The notes below the pieces were generated by a model. The model was not told the origin of the DNA and ran no database searches. It saw nothing but the letters and a program-made list of their open reading frames with translations. Made by a program: the position numbers and the translations under genes. DNA of 64,000 nt from Lewinellaceae bacterium. GTDB taxonomy: Bacteria; Bacteroidota; Bacteroidia; Chitinophagales; Saprospiraceae. Positions 8,717-18,388 of this stretch are shown here, in pieces (position 1 is the stretch's first letter; each line of letters begins with the position of its first letter). The stretch spans positions 264,013 through 328,012 of the forward strand of contig JACJYM010000002.1 of assembly GCA_020636155.1 (NCBI GenBank), in the 5' to 3' direction.

Positions 8717-9292
8717 ATGAAAAAAGTTGCCATTTTTGGTTCAGGAAGAGGCAGTAATGCTCTGAGCTTATTAGAATATTTTGATGAAAATCCTGATGTC
8801 GAAGTATCCCTTATTGTTTCTAATAAAAAAGATACGGGAATCCTTCAGCATGCGTATGATTATTATATTCCTAGTTTTGTGGTCGATAAGTATGCCATGG
8901 AAAACGAGAAAAGACTATCTAAAGTTCTCCAAGATGAACAGATAGACTACATTGTTTTGGCTGGTTTTTTATGGTTGATTCCTGAAAATATAGTGAAGAA
9001 ATACGAGGGAAAAATTATCAATATTCATCCATCCTTATTACCTGATTTTGGCGGACATGGAATGTATGGTATGAATGTCCATAATGCGGTTTTTAATAGT
9101 GGCAACAAAATTTCGGGGATTAGTATTCACGAAGTAAATCAAAATTATGATGATGGAGCCATCATCTATCAGGAAGAATGTGAAATATCAGATTGTAAAT
9201 CACCCCAAGAAGTAGCCGCTAAGATTCTCGAACTAGAACATAAAAATTACCCACTCGTCGTTGATAATTGGATTAAGAGTAAAATGTCGTGA
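8717..9292 (+). CDS. purN: Phosphoribosylglycinamide formyltransferase PurN
   Basis: Folate-dependent GAR transformylase of purine synthesis: transfers a formyl group from 10-formyl-THF to GAR. 191 residues, the normal size. Motifs in order: VAIFGSGRGSNALSLLEY (phosphate-binding loop), IVLAGFLWLIPENIV, IINIHPSLLPDFGGHGMYG (catalytic His in IHPSLLP), and ISIHEVNQNYDDGAII (Asp of the active site). The next gene starts 12 bp downstream, so the two may be cotranscribed, although their functions are unrelated. Confidence 0.94.
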   Translation: MKKVAIFGSGRGSNALSLLEYFDENPDVEVSLIVSNKKDTGILQHAYDYYIPSFVVDKYAMENEKRLSKVLQDEQIDYIVLAGFLWLIPENIVKKYEGKIINIHPSLLPDFGGHGMYGMNVHNAVFNSGNKISGISIHEVNQNYDDGAIIYQEECEISDCKSPQEVAAKILELEHKNYPLVVDNWIKSKMS

Positions 9293-9304
9293 GCATAGGT
9301 ATTT

Positions 9305-10234
9305 GTGAACTTATCTAATCCATTTGTACTACCGAGTCCCATTACAGAATTAGATTTTATTGAGAATTCTGATGGTGTCAAATTTTATGTAAAACGAGAT
9401 GATTTGATTCATCCCTACATATCGGGCAATAAATACAGAAAGCTTGCTTATCTTTTAAAAGGGCTCGTTACGGATGACATCCAAGGCATTCTCACGTTTG
9501 GTGGTGCTTATTCCAATCACATACTGGCAACTGCAGCCGCCGCAAAGTTGCACAATCTAAAATCAGTAGGAATTGTACGTGGAGATGAACTCAATTCCAG
9601 ATCTAACGAAACATTGACCCTTTGTGAACAACTGGGCATGAAATTGATATTTGTAAATCGTGAGGAATACCGCAAGAAGGAATTTGGAACTTCAGCCATT
9701 GAGCTTCTTAAGTCAGAGCCAGACATATATCTCATTCCAGAAGGTGGCAGTAATCAAATGTCAATGATAGGGGTAGGGGAGTTGTTGGATGAAATACTAT
9801 TGCAGATGCCTCAGGTTGATTACATTGTAGTAGGGATGGGTACAGGCGGGACGATGGCTGGTTTGGTGCATCGGATTCTTGAGAGGAAAGATTCTGAAAT
9901 GCTAGATAAGTTGATAAACCTTGTTGGTGTCCCTGTACTTAAAGGAATAGATTTTAGTGAAAAGCTCAAAAATGACTATAATCTCAACCATTTCGATGAT
10001 TTCTTAAGTTTAGAAAATGACTATCACTTTGGAGGATATGCGAAGTCTGATGATAAACTTGTCTCATTTAAAAACCAATTCGAAAAGGATTGTGGATTTC
10101 CTATCGATAAGGTCTATAATGCAAAAGTGGCTTTTGCTCTTTTAGACTTGAATACCAAACAATTTTTTAGACCTGGTAGCAAAGTAGTTTGGATTGATAC
10201 TGGCGGCCTTCGTCCTAATGATTATCACTCATAA
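9305..10234 (+). CDS. PLP-dependent D-cysteine desulfhydrase / ACC deaminase-like
   Basis: Fold-type II PLP enzyme. FYVKRDDLIHPYISGNKYRK carries the PLP Lys (in SGNKYRKL), GGAYSNHILATAAAA binds the cofactor, and GMGTGGTMAGL binds its phosphate. Family members cleave D-cysteine to pyruvate, sulfide and ammonia, or 1-aminocyclopropane-1-carboxylate; sequence alone does not decide. Starts with GTG: the purN frame is stopped by TAG at 9296 and no ATG is near. Length 309 is slightly short for the family. Its 3' end overlaps convergent glyA by 10 bp. Confidence 0.85.
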   Translation: MNLSNPFVLPSPITELDFIENSDGVKFYVKRDDLIHPYISGNKYRKLAYLLKGLVTDDIQGILTFGGAYSNHILATAAAAKLHNLKSVGIVRGDELNSRSNETLTLCEQLGMKLIFVNREEYRKKEFGTSAIELLKSEPDIYLIPEGGSNQMSMIGVGELLDEILLQMPQVDYIVVGMGTGGTMAGLVHRILERKDSEMLDKLINLVGVPVLKGIDFSEKLKNDYNLNHFDDFLSLENDYHFGGYAKSDDKLVSFKNQFEKDCGFPIDKVYNAKVAFALLDLNTKQFFRPGSKVVWIDTGGLRPNDYHS

Positions 10235-11493
10235 AGTGGAAATTGCTGCATAAACTGGTTGACTTCTGTCTTTAGGCTATCAATTTTCTTGGTATTCTCA
10301 ATATTATGAATGACAAAATTTATCCATTCCACGACTTGAAGGCAATCATTTTCAGAAAATCCACGAGTGGTGATGGCGGCTGTTCCTACTCTAAATCCAC
10401 TGGTCTGAAACGGGCTACGAGTATCAAATGGAACCGAGTTTTTATTTACCGTAATATCAGCAAGTCCCAAAGCATTCTCAACTTCTTTTCCTGTCAAATT
10501 TGGAAATTTTGATCGTAAATCAATCAACATTAGATGATTATCAGTTCCATCGGAGATAATATGGTATCCTTCTTTAATAAAGGCCTCGGACATGACTTTT
10601 GCATTATTCTTAACTCTCAAGGTATATTCTGCATACTCCGTAGTTAATGCTTCTCCAAATGCAACGGCTTTTGCTGCAATGATATTTTCTAATGGGCCAC
10701 CCTGCATACCGGGAAACACAGCGGAATTAATAATGGATGACATCATGATGGGTTCTCCTTTTTTGGTAACTCGTCCCCATGGATTTTCAAAATCTTTACC
10801 CATCATAATGATACCGCCCCGTGGACCTCTCAATGTTTTGTGGGTCGTAGAAGTAATAATGTGACAGTATGGCACTGGGTTATTTAACAATCCCGTGGCG
10901 ATCAGTCCGGCAGGATGTGCAATATCGGCCATTAACAATGCACCTACCTCATCTGCGATACTTCTAAAACCTTCAAAATCCCAATCCCTAGAATATGCTG
11001 ATGCTCCGCATATGATAAGTTTTGGTTTTACCTCGATGGCTTTTTCACGAACTTTTTGCATATCTATCATCCCAGTGTCAGCTTCTACTCCATAGAAGTG
11101 AGCATCATAAACTTTACCCGAAAAATTCACTGGTGAGCCGTGTGATAAATGCCCGCCGTGTGCCAGATTCAGACCGAGAATCGAATCTCCGGGTTCTAGC
11201 AAAGCGAGGAATACAGCTGCATTGGCTTGGGCTCCAGAGTGCGGTTGTACATTGGCAAATTCAACTCCGAAAAGGTCTTTCAATAAATTGATAGCCGAAT
11301 TTTCAATTAGGTCGACATACTCACATCCTCCATAATATCTCTTACTAGGATAACCTTCAGCGTATTTATTAGTGAGACAGCTTCCCATGGCCCTCATCAC
11401 ATTTTCGGACGTGAAATTTTCGGAGGCTATTAATTCTATGCCTCTACGCTGTCTATTTAATTCTTTATCAATGTATTCAAATATTTGGTTCAT
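10225..11493 (-). CDS. glyA: Serine hydroxymethyltransferase
   Basis: PLP enzyme interconverting serine and glycine with transfer of the C1 unit to tetrahydrofolate; main source of one-carbon units, fitting purN nearby. Motifs: RRGIELIASENFTSENVM near the N-terminus, YAEGYPSKRYYGGC, HSGAQANAAVF, and the PLP lysine segment ITSTTHKTLRGPRGG. Length 422 is normal. Converges on the PLP gene with a 10-bp overlap. Confidence 0.97.
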   Translation of the reverse strand: MNQIFEYIDKELNRQRRGIELIASENFTSENVMRAMGSCLTNKYAEGYPSKRYYGGCEYVDLIENSAINLLKDLFGVEFANVQPHSGAQANAAVFLALLEPGDSILGLNLAHGGHLSHGSPVNFSGKVYDAHFYGVEADTGMIDMQKVREKAIEVKPKLIICGASAYSRDWDFEGFRSIADEVGALLMADIAHPAGLIATGLLNNPVPYCHIITSTTHKTLRGPRGGIIMMGKDFENPWGRVTKKGEPIMMSSIINSAVFPGMQGGPLENIIAAKAVAFGEALTTEYAEYTLRVKNNAKVMSEAFIKEGYHIISDGTDNHLMLIDLRSKFPNLTGKEVENALGLADITVNKNSVPFDTRSPFQTSGFRVGTAAITTRGFSENDCLQVVEWINFVIHNIENTKKIDSLKTEVNQFMQQFPLYE

Positions 11494-11532
11494 TCTGAGA
11501 TATTGTTATTGTGTGAATTTTTCTATGCGTCA

Positions 11533-11540
11533 CAAATTTA
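11533..11540 (-). promoter_or_regulatory. Candidate -7 element TAAATTTG for glyA
   Basis: Exact TAnnTTTG match on the minus strand, about 39 bp upstream of the glyA ATG. The -33 box is not clear. Confidence 0.4.
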
Positions 11541-11592
11541 GATAATAAATAGTTGGTCAATACTATACAAAATGGAAAAATTACCAATAAAA

Positions 11593-11619
11593 AAGCCTCT
11601 CGAAAATTTCGAGAGGCTT
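11593..11619 (-). terminator. Rho-independent terminator of the repeat/OmpA gene
   Basis: Near-perfect palindrome with arms AAGCCTCTCGAAA / TTTCGAGAGGCTT. Read on the minus strand it is followed by a T-run (plus-strand A-run at 11589-11594). It ends the 11645-14233 gene and insulates glyA. Confidence 0.88.
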
Positions 11620-11644
11620 CATATACTTTACTCTTAAATATTAA

Positions 11645-14233
11645 TTATTTAATTCCTAGAGCTTTCAATGTTTCAATGTTCAATTGACCTATTGGAAGAT
11701 TGTTATCTTTTTGGAATTTTGATAAAGCCGCTTTAGTTCCGGCACCCATTACATTGTCGATGGGACCTGGATCGTAACCTCTATCTTTTAATTCTGTTTG
11801 AACTCTTCTTACTAATTCGGCAGTGATATCTGTTTCACAAACCACTTCTCTCCACTCTGTAAATCCACCTGCTTTCTCTAATACTCTCTTAGAAATTGTT
11901 TTTGTTTCAGCAGGAACATCGATACTTCTTGTAGTGGCTGCACTTGCTAATTTCTGATAAGATCTAGTCGTGTATTCTACAGGAACATCAGTAGAAGTAG
12001 TGGTTGCATCAGCAACTAATTTCTGCCATGTTCTGTTACCGTATTCAGCTGGTACGTCAGTTGAATTTGTAGTTGCATCATTGACTACTTTTTGGTATGT
12101 GATATTACCATATTGTGCCGCAACGTCAGTGTAGCTAGCACTTGCATCATTGATTAGTCTAGACCAGATTCTGTTACCGTATTCGTTACAGTCTCCAGTA
12201 CCAGTACTTCCGTATGTGATAAACTCAGTTCTTCTGTTTTGTCTCTTACCTTCAGCAGTTGCGTTAGAGGCAACAGGCTCTGATTCACCTTTTCCTTCGT
12301 AGCTTAATCTGCTTGCAGAAATTCCAGCATCTACTAATGCATCATATACTGCTTTAGCTCTATTTCTAGAAAGTACTAGGTTGCTTTCTTCTGAACCATC
12401 ACTGTCCGTATGACCTACTAATTTAGCTGTAACATTAGGTTCAGCAATTAATAAATCTTTAAGTCTATTGATTTCAGTGTATGAAGAAGACAATAGTTCT
12501 GCAGAAGCCGTTTTGAAATTGATATTATCAAGAGTTACTTTAGCTCCACATTTAACTTCTTCAGTCGTTGCGTTCTGTACAAGTTTAGTCCAAGTTCTCT
12601 TGTCATATTTTGCAGGAACTTCAATTTCCTCAACACTTGCAGGAGTTTTTACAACTTGGTATGATCTCGTTTCATATACAGGATCTACTTTTACTACAGT
12701 ACTTGTAGGGCCACTTACTAATTTCTGGTAAGTTCTAGTACCATATTCTGCATCTACAGATACACTATAAGTTCCAGCAGGAACTAATAGAGTTTTGTAA
12801 GTTCTTGTTGCATATTGAGCTGGTACTTCAGTTGAAGTCGTAGTTGCATCTGAAACTAATTTTCTGTATGTTCTTGTACCATAAGCTGCATCAACTTTAT
12901 TTGATTCAGTAGTTGCATCTGAAACTAGTTTTTTGTAAGTTCTAGTACCATATTCTACTGGTACGTCTACAGTTCTGACACAATCATCACCGATTTCAGT
13001 CCATCCTTCAGCACATCCTTTTTTAATTCTTTTAGTTACAGTGTTGTATCTAGCAGGTACTTCTACTAAACACCAAACCAAACAATCATCTGGGTTTGCA
13101 CTAAGGCAGTTTTTGTCTGCTTTTTTCTTTTCCCATTTTTGAGTTGCTGGAGAAACTTCGATTTGTTCTGTCATCGTTTCATATTCCATGGCTCTTTTTT
13201 CTATTCTTGTGCTTGCTTCTTTTACAACCACTTGCTCAGAAATTGTTTCGTATTTAGCAGGAATAACTCTCAATGTATTGTAACCATCTTTAGACATAAC
13301 TTGCTCTGTGATAGTCTCATATTGTGCAGGAACTATTGATAGAGTTGTATATGCTGGTTTTGACATATATTGCTCACTCATAGTAGCATAAACATTGCCA
13401 TCATTGTCTTTTGTTAATGAAGCATTACTTGCAGCGGCTGCTTTGATAGCTGCGATTTCATCAGCGGTAAAGGTTCTTGTACCACCATCAGCATAAGAGT
13501 ACACACCACCTTTGTCATTAACAGCAGCAAGTAGGGCATTTAAATCAGTGATAGCCGGAGCTTTCATGATTTTAGTATAACCATCTTTTAATTTGATTTG
13601 CTCTGTAATGGTTTCGTATTTAGCCGGGACGATACTTATTTTATCATAACCGTCATGAACCAATACTTGCTCAGTTACAGTTTCGAAAGTAGCAGGAACA
13701 ATTTTTAATTCTTTGTAAGCCGCTTTAACCAATACATCATCGGTTACTTTCTCAAAACTTGCAGCACTTACTCTAAGGTCATTATGGCCTTCTTTAACCA
13801 ATACTCTCTCAGTCTGAGTTTCGAAACTAGCAGGTGTGATGCTAACAGCTTTACCGGCTGCTCTCGTCATTACTTGGTCACTTACAGACTCAAATGTCGC
13901 AGGTACAACACTCAATGTGTGAGATGCTTCTTTAGTAAGTACTTGCTCAGAAACTGTTTCAAATGAAGCTGGTACAACACTTAATGTGTGAGATGCTTCC
14001 TTAGCAAGCAGTTGCTCTGAGGCAGTTTCATAAACCGCAGGAACCACTTCAACTCTTGAAGATGCCTCCTTGGTTGTGATTTGCTCAGTGACAGTTGTGT
14101 ATTGATCAGGGATCAAACACTTAGAGTAACACTTTCCTGCCTCAGCATTAGGAACACCTTGATCAGGTTGTGCATAAGCCAATACTGCAGACAAAAGCAT
14201 TACAAAAGAAAAATAAAGTCTTAGGTTTCTCAT
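11645..14233 (-). CDS. OmpA-family / peptidoglycan-binding protein with 23-residue repeats
   Basis: Large cell-envelope protein. Signal peptide 1-21 (ends AYAQ). About 45-370 holds roughly twelve 23-residue units of the type YETVTEQVLxKEASxxLSVVPA, interrupted by a non-repeat insert near 225-290. A Cys-containing spacer follows. About 425-560 holds six units of a second type (YGTRTYxKLVSDATTxSxxVPA). About 562-672 is an OmpA C-terminal domain (VTLDNINFKTASAEL, LVGHTDSDGSEESN, RRTEF) that binds peptidoglycan. Four to five more units follow, and residues 797-862 are a PG_binding_1 domain (LKDRGYDPGPIDNVMGAGT). The two peptidoglycan-binding modules suggest a cell-wall-tethered stalk. The partner of the repeats is unknown. 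Confidence 0.85.
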   Translation of the reverse strand: MRNLRLYFSFVMLLSAVLAYAQPDQGVPNAEAGKCYSKCLIPDQYTTVTEQITTKEASSRVEVVPAVYETASEQLLAKEASHTLSVVPASFETVSEQVLTKEASHTLSVVPATFESVSDQVMTRAAGKAVSITPASFETQTERVLVKEGHNDLRVSAASFEKVTDDVLVKAAYKELKIVPATFETVTEQVLVHDGYDKISIVPAKYETITEQIKLKDGYTKIMKAPAITDLNALLAAVNDKGGVYSYADGGTRTFTADEIAAIKAAAASNASLTKDNDGNVYATMSEQYMSKPAYTTLSIVPAQYETITEQVMSKDGYNTLRVIPAKYETISEQVVVKEASTRIEKRAMEYETMTEQIEVSPATQKWEKKKADKNCLSANPDDCLVWCLVEVPARYNTVTKRIKKGCAEGWTEIGDDCVRTVDVPVEYGTRTYKKLVSDATTESNKVDAAYGTRTYRKLVSDATTTSTEVPAQYATRTYKTLLVPAGTYSVSVDAEYGTRTYQKLVSGPTSTVVKVDPVYETRSYQVVKTPASVEEIEVPAKYDKRTWTKLVQNATTEEVKCGAKVTLDNINFKTASAELLSSSYTEINRLKDLLIAEPNVTAKLVGHTDSDGSEESNLVLSRNRAKAVYDALVDAGISASRLSYEGKGESEPVASNATAEGKRQNRRTEFITYGSTGTGDCNEYGNRIWSRLINDASASYTDVAAQYGNITYQKVVNDATTNSTDVPAEYGNRTWQKLVADATTTSTDVPVEYTTRSYQKLASAATTRSIDVPAETKTISKRVLEKAGGFTEWREVVCETDITAELVRRVQTELKDRGYDPGPIDNVMGAGTKAALSKFQKDNNLPIGQLNIETLKALGIK
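11840..12180 (-). repeat. Protein repeat block 3 (23-residue units)
   Basis: About 4-5 units of 69 bp between the OmpA domain and the peptidoglycan-binding domain, with starts like YGNRTWQKLVADATTTSTDV. Boundaries approximate. Confidence 0.7.
12548..12958 (-). repeat. Protein repeat block 2 (23-residue units)
   Basis: About six units of 69 bp just before the OmpA domain, consensus YGTRTYxKLVSDATTxSxxV. Same period as blocks 1 and 3 but a different consensus. Boundaries approximate. Confidence 0.7.
13120..14101 (-). repeat. Protein repeat block 1 (23-residue units)
   Basis: About twelve units of 69 bp with consensus YETVTEQVLVKEASxxLSVVPA, broken once by a ~65-residue insert at about 13360-13560. 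Boundaries approximate. Confidence 0.75.
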
Positions 14234-14277
14234 AACTTATTTGTCATTAATAAATTTAAAAAAAAGATTTAAAGTAT

Positions 14278-15489
14278 TCAAAATTTAAATGAATTGCAAA
14301 TGTAACATTTTTTATAAAAATTTTGTGAATCTACATTTGGATGGTACTTAGAAAAATTTAATTTAGTTCCATCCTTTTTCACAATCTCTATTTCATCTTC
14401 CCCAATATTGTAAATATTTAGTGTTTCCTCACCTTGGAATATGAAATAATTTAATTCATCAAAAGTAAAATTACTGGACTTTTTTGCTTCCTGCTTTAAC
14501 AGTGTAATATCACTATTAGAAAAAGCCTCATCCTGAATTTTTACTTTGGGTAGTTTTCTTTCAATCAGCATCGTAGATAACCTCCTTAGAACCTGATCAT
14601 TACAGCTTTGAGCTACTTTCAGGCAAAATACGACATCGTTATCATCTAATGAAAGATATTGCTTTATATTTTGATCATCTACTCCATTTTTAGACTCACT
14701 CGAACTTATAAAGTCACTAATGGAATTAGAAAAATTTGCAATAAAATTTGGTTTCGTTTCCAAAAGCTCCGTTAACCGTCGAATAAATGATTTTAAAATA
14801 GCTTCAGCACCTAATGAAGTTTTGTGAAGATACACTTGTTGATACATGAATTTTCTGGATTGCAAATACCTTTCTATCGTATATATAGCCTTTTCTTCTA
14901 CTACCAATTCGTCACTCGTGACGGTAAACATATTGATGATTCTTTCATAGCCAATAGTCCCCTCGACGACACCGGTAAAAAAACTATCTCTTGTAAGATA
15001 ATCCAGTCTGTCGACATCTAGCTGAGAAGAAACCAGTTGGTGAAAAAATTTTCTATGATAATTATTCTTAAAAATATCAATGGCCAGTCTTAACTGCCCT
15101 CCCAATTCCAGATTCAGCATATTCATGACTTCCAATGTGATGGCCTCGTGATGAATTGGTATGAGCTGATATTCGAGGGCATGAGAATAGGGGCCATGAC
15201 CAATATCGTGCAATAAAACGGCTGCACAAGCGGCATCATATTCTTCATCAGAAATCTCAATGTCCTTAGACCTTAAGACATCCAATGATTTGGACATGAG
15301 AAAAGTCGCTCCAAGTGCATGTTGAAATCGAGTATGCACCGCACCAGGATAAACCAGATGGCTTAACCCCATCTGAGTTATCCTTCGCAATCTTTGGAAG
15401 TATGGATGATTAATCAAAGTGTATATCAAGCCACTTTTAAATGCCATCATTCCATGAACCGGATCATTAATTATTTTTCGATCGATCAT
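14278..15489 (-). CDS. HD-domain phosphohydrolase (dNTPase-like)
   Basis: Cytosolic metal-dependent HD-superfamily hydrolase related to YdhJ/SAMHD1-like proteins that act on (deoxy)nucleotides. Metal-binding residues are visible: VHTRFQHALG (His52), LLHDIGHGPYSH (His94-Asp95) and the distal LDVDRLDYLTRDS (Asp). N-terminal KIINDPVHG is typical of the subfamily. 403 residues, normal. Divergent from porX with a 117-bp shared upstream region. Substrate cannot be read from the sequence. Confidence 0.88.
   Translation of the reverse strand: MIDRKIINDPVHGMMAFKSGLIYTLINHPYFQRLRRITQMGLSHLVYPGAVHTRFQHALGATFLMSKSLDVLRSKDIEISDEEYDAACAAVLLHDIGHGPYSHALEYQLIPIHHEAITLEVMNMLNLELGGQLRLAIDIFKNNYHRKFFHQLVSSQLDVDRLDYLTRDSFFTGVVEGTIGYERIINMFTVTSDELVVEEKAIYTIERYLQSRKFMYQQVYLHKTSLGAEAILKSFIRRLTELLETKPNFIANFSNSISDFISSSESKNGVDDQNIKQYLSLDDNDVVFCLKVAQSCNDQVLRRLSTMLIERKLPKVKIQDEAFSNSDITLLKQEAKKSSNFTFDELNYFIFQGEETLNIYNIGEDEIEIVKKDGTKLNFSKYHPNVDSQNFYKKCYICNSFKF
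14297..14304 (-). promoter_or_regulatory. Candidate -7 element TACATTTG for the repeat/OmpA gene
   Basis: Exact TAnnTTTG match on the minus strand, about 64 bp upstream of the ATG at 14233 and inside the end of the HD gene. No clear -33 box. Confidence 0.35.
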
Positions 15490-15606
15490 TTTATATGTAC
15501 TAATCCGATATTTCTTAACGTTTGTGAAGAATGCGGATTAATTCTTAAACTTTTATATCTACAATCTAATTAATGTAGTTACAAAAACTATGCAAAAAAA
15601 AGTACT

Positions 15607-17163
15607 ATGGCAGAAAAGATAAAAATTTTATGGGCAGATGACGAGATAGATTTACTGAAACCTCAACTTTTCTTCTTGGATAAAAAGGGATATGAAGTAG
15701 TGACGGTGAGCAATGGTTACGATGCCTTAGATGTTTTATCAAATACTCATGATGTTGATGTGGTGTTTCTTGATGAATCCATGCCTGGACTCACAGGACT
15801 AGAAACGCTTTCAAAAATTAAGGAGACCAATGCACAGATTCCGGTCGTGATGATTACTAAAAATGAAGCTGAAAACATCATGGAAGACGCCATAGGAGCA
15901 CAGATCGACGACTATCTGATAAAACCCGTGAATCCTAATCAGATCTTACTTTCTTTAAAAAAAATCGTCGATAACAAACGGTTGGTGTCTGAAAAAACTG
16001 CCTTAGAATACCAACAAGAATTTAGGAATATCATTATGGATATCCAAAACAATCCTGATTATAGGGAATGGGCTACGATCTATAAGAAAATCATCAATTG
16101 GGAAATAAAATTGGATGATTCTGATAATCCTCAGATGAAAGAAATTCTCGAAATGCAAAAATCTGAAGCCAATGCTTCATTTTTTAAATATGTAAGCAAA
16201 AATTACTTGGACTGGATAAAAGCAGAGGATGGTCCTGTGATGTCACAGAATCTATTTAGGAAAAAAATATTTCCACATCTCAGTGACAGTTCAAAATCTG
16301 TGGTCTTATTACTTGATAATTTGAGATACGACCAATGGAAAATCATCGAACCCATCTTAACAGAATTTTACAGGGTAGAAAATGAAGATTACTTTTATAG
16401 TTTATTGCCTTCAGCGACGCAATATAGTAGAAATGCCATTTTTGCAGGAATGCTTCCTTCCGAAATTCATAAAAACTATCCGGATTGGTGGTTGCATGAT
16501 TTTGAAGAAGGTGGAAAGAATATGAAGGAGCAGGAATTATTTAATGAACAAGTAAAAAGGCTTATTCGCAAGGATATAAAAACGGATTATATCAAAGTTA
16601 CGAATAGCTTTCATGCAAAGCAGCTACAAGAAAATATTCTAAATATTCTCAATAATGATTTGACAGTCATAGTTTATAACTTCATTGACATGCTTTCTCA
16701 TTCTCGTACAGAGATGGAAGTTCTTAAGGAACTTGCAGGGGATGAAAAGGCATATCGATCGCTTACCCGATCTTGGTTTTTAAATAGTCCGATATGGGAA
16801 GCGTTGAAAAAATTGGCAGAAAAAGGAATTCAACTTTTCGTTACGACAGATCACGGTACGATCAGAGTAAAAACACCATCAAAAGTAATCGGTGATAAAG
16901 AAACCACAACAAATCTTAGATACAAGGTGGGTAGAAACTTGAGCTTCGATCGCAAAGATGTATTTGAAATTAAAAATCCTGAAGAAGGCGGATTGCCAAA
17001 ACCCAATGTGAGTTCGACCTATATATTTGCAAAAGAAGACATCTTTTTTCTTTATCCGAATAACTATTCTTATTTCAATAACTTTTTTAGAGATACATTT
17101 CAGCACGGTGGTGTTTCTCTGGAAGAAATGTTGGTTCCGATTATCAAATTAAAACCAAAATAA
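15607..17163 (+). CDS. porX: T9SS response regulator PorX (receiver + PglZ phosphatase)
   Basis: Two-component regulator controlling type IX secretion genes; its partner kinase is PorY, and the sigma factor SigP acts with it in Porphyromonas. Residues 1-120 are a receiver domain (acidic pocket ADDE at 10-13, phosphoacceptor Asp56 in FLDESMPG, Lys in LIKPVN). About 200-515 is a PglZ/alkaline-phosphatase-like domain with VVLLLDNLRYDQW, LLPSATQYSRNAIFAG and FVTTDHGTIRV, the zinc site residues. Reported PorX proteins hydrolyse linear/cyclic oligonucleotides. Length 518 is typical. No porY is next to it. Confidence 0.95.
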   Translation: MAEKIKILWADDEIDLLKPQLFFLDKKGYEVVTVSNGYDALDVLSNTHDVDVVFLDESMPGLTGLETLSKIKETNAQIPVVMITKNEAENIMEDAIGAQIDDYLIKPVNPNQILLSLKKIVDNKRLVSEKTALEYQQEFRNIIMDIQNNPDYREWATIYKKIINWEIKLDDSDNPQMKEILEMQKSEANASFFKYVSKNYLDWIKAEDGPVMSQNLFRKKIFPHLSDSSKSVVLLLDNLRYDQWKIIEPILTEFYRVENEDYFYSLLPSATQYSRNAIFAGMLPSEIHKNYPDWWLHDFEEGGKNMKEQELFNEQVKRLIRKDIKTDYIKVTNSFHAKQLQENILNILNNDLTVIVYNFIDMLSHSRTEMEVLKELAGDEKAYRSLTRSWFLNSPIWEALKKLAEKGIQLFVTTDHGTIRVKTPSKVIGDKETTTNLRYKVGRNLSFDRKDVFEIKNPEEGGLPKPNVSSTYIFAKEDIFFLYPNNYSYFNNFFRDTFQHGGVSLEEMLVPIIKLKPK

Positions 17164-17328
17164 TCTATCACACGAGACATTTTTGGTTAAATAAATATCA
17201 GTTGGGGTGAATTATTGAGAATAATGGTTATATTCACTCTCTGAAAATAAATCTTTGGAGTATAAATTGTTTTTTACAAGATGTACTTTTGAGAACTAAA
17301 TATTTTTTGTAAAGTAAACATATCAAGT

Positions 17329-18372
17329 ATGAATCATTTCATAAATAATCTCAAAGTAATTAGAAAACTGATTTTACTGACTATTTTTATTAATTATTCA
17401 ATACTCCTTTCTTCGCAGGATCTGCATTTTACTAATTATCGCAATATTTCCAGCTTTTTTAATCCAGCTTACAATGGAGACTTTTCGGGGACGTATAAAA
17501 TACAAGCCAATGCTCGCTCACAGTTTGACAACACATATAAAACTGCTGTTTTTGGAGTGGCATATAATCTTTGGTCGCCCCTCAAAAGTGATAAGCACTG
17601 GATAGGCATAGGTATAGACCTGGAATATGATAAATCTGGTGATTTGGCTTTCGGAGGTGCCGGAGGAGGATTGTTGCTTTCCTATCATATCATGCTCGAT
17701 AAAAAAGGAAATTCGGTATTTTCAATTGGTGGGTCATATAAGTCCACGAGTGTCGGTTTTACGGAAGATTCTGAAGCTTTCAATGATGCTCAGAAAATAT
17801 CAAGTGGCAGCTTCAACAAAGATGATTACGAAAAAATAGATAATATCAGTAGCTTTAGCTCATGGGATGCCGGGATTTCTTTTAAATCAAAGCTTAATAA
17901 AAGTAATGAAGTCAAGTTGGGAGTGGCGATGATGCACCTAAATAAACCTCATTTTACATTTTCGAAGCAAGGAGGCCAATCGACCATTGGAAGGCGACTC
18001 AATATCAATGCCAATTTTAAAAGCTACTTCAATAATAGGTTTTCGCTAGAACCCTCAGTGTATTATAGTATCGTCAATGATGTTGATAAACAAAGTAACA
18101 TCAACCTCCAAATGGTAGGTGAATATCAAATTAAGAAAAAAGGTAAATGGTGGCTCATTGCAGGACTGGGATATCGAACAGGAGATTCTTTCGATATAAT
18201 AACTGGTATGCGGAGTGAAAATACCTACATCAGTTTTTCCTTTGATGTCAATGTGAGTGAATATGCCAAGGTGATCAATCGAGTCGGTGCTCTAGAACTT
18301 GGTGCTTACCATATCATTCTCGTGAAGCAAAAAATAAAATTTGACCCTGTTATTTATTGTCCAAGATTGTAA
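17329..18372 (+). CDS. T9SS membrane protein PorP/SprF family
   Basis: Outer-membrane beta-barrel partner for type B T9SS cargo. Signal peptide about 10-30 (ends LLSSQ). The mature N-terminus DLHFTNYRNISSFFNPAYNGDF is the family signature (H/F-T-x-Y-x...NPA), followed by amphipathic strands throughout (e.g. FGVAYNLWSP, GGGLLLSYHIML). Length 347 is normal. Directly upstream of an M43 protease and a giant type B PKD adhesin, in the arrangement of SprF with SprB-like adhesins, which argues that it serves those substrates. Confidence 0.9.
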   Translation: MNHFINNLKVIRKLILLTIFINYSILLSSQDLHFTNYRNISSFFNPAYNGDFSGTYKIQANARSQFDNTYKTAVFGVAYNLWSPLKSDKHWIGIGIDLEYDKSGDLAFGGAGGGLLLSYHIMLDKKGNSVFSIGGSYKSTSVGFTEDSEAFNDAQKISSGSFNKDDYEKIDNISSFSSWDAGISFKSKLNKSNEVKLGVAMMHLNKPHFTFSKQGGQSTIGRRLNINANFKSYFNNRFSLEPSVYYSIVNDVDKQSNINLQMVGEYQIKKKGKWWLIAGLGYRTGDSFDIITGMRSENTYISFSFDVNVSEYAKVINRVGALELGAYHIILVKQKIKFDPVIYCPRL

Positions 18373-18388
18373 TTCAAACATAACTTTC

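Noticed and set aside
11645..14233. Regular 69-bp repeats suggesting a CRISPR or VNTR array
   Set aside because: The period is a multiple of three, the units are diverged at DNA level, and they are in one reading frame of a signal-peptide protein.
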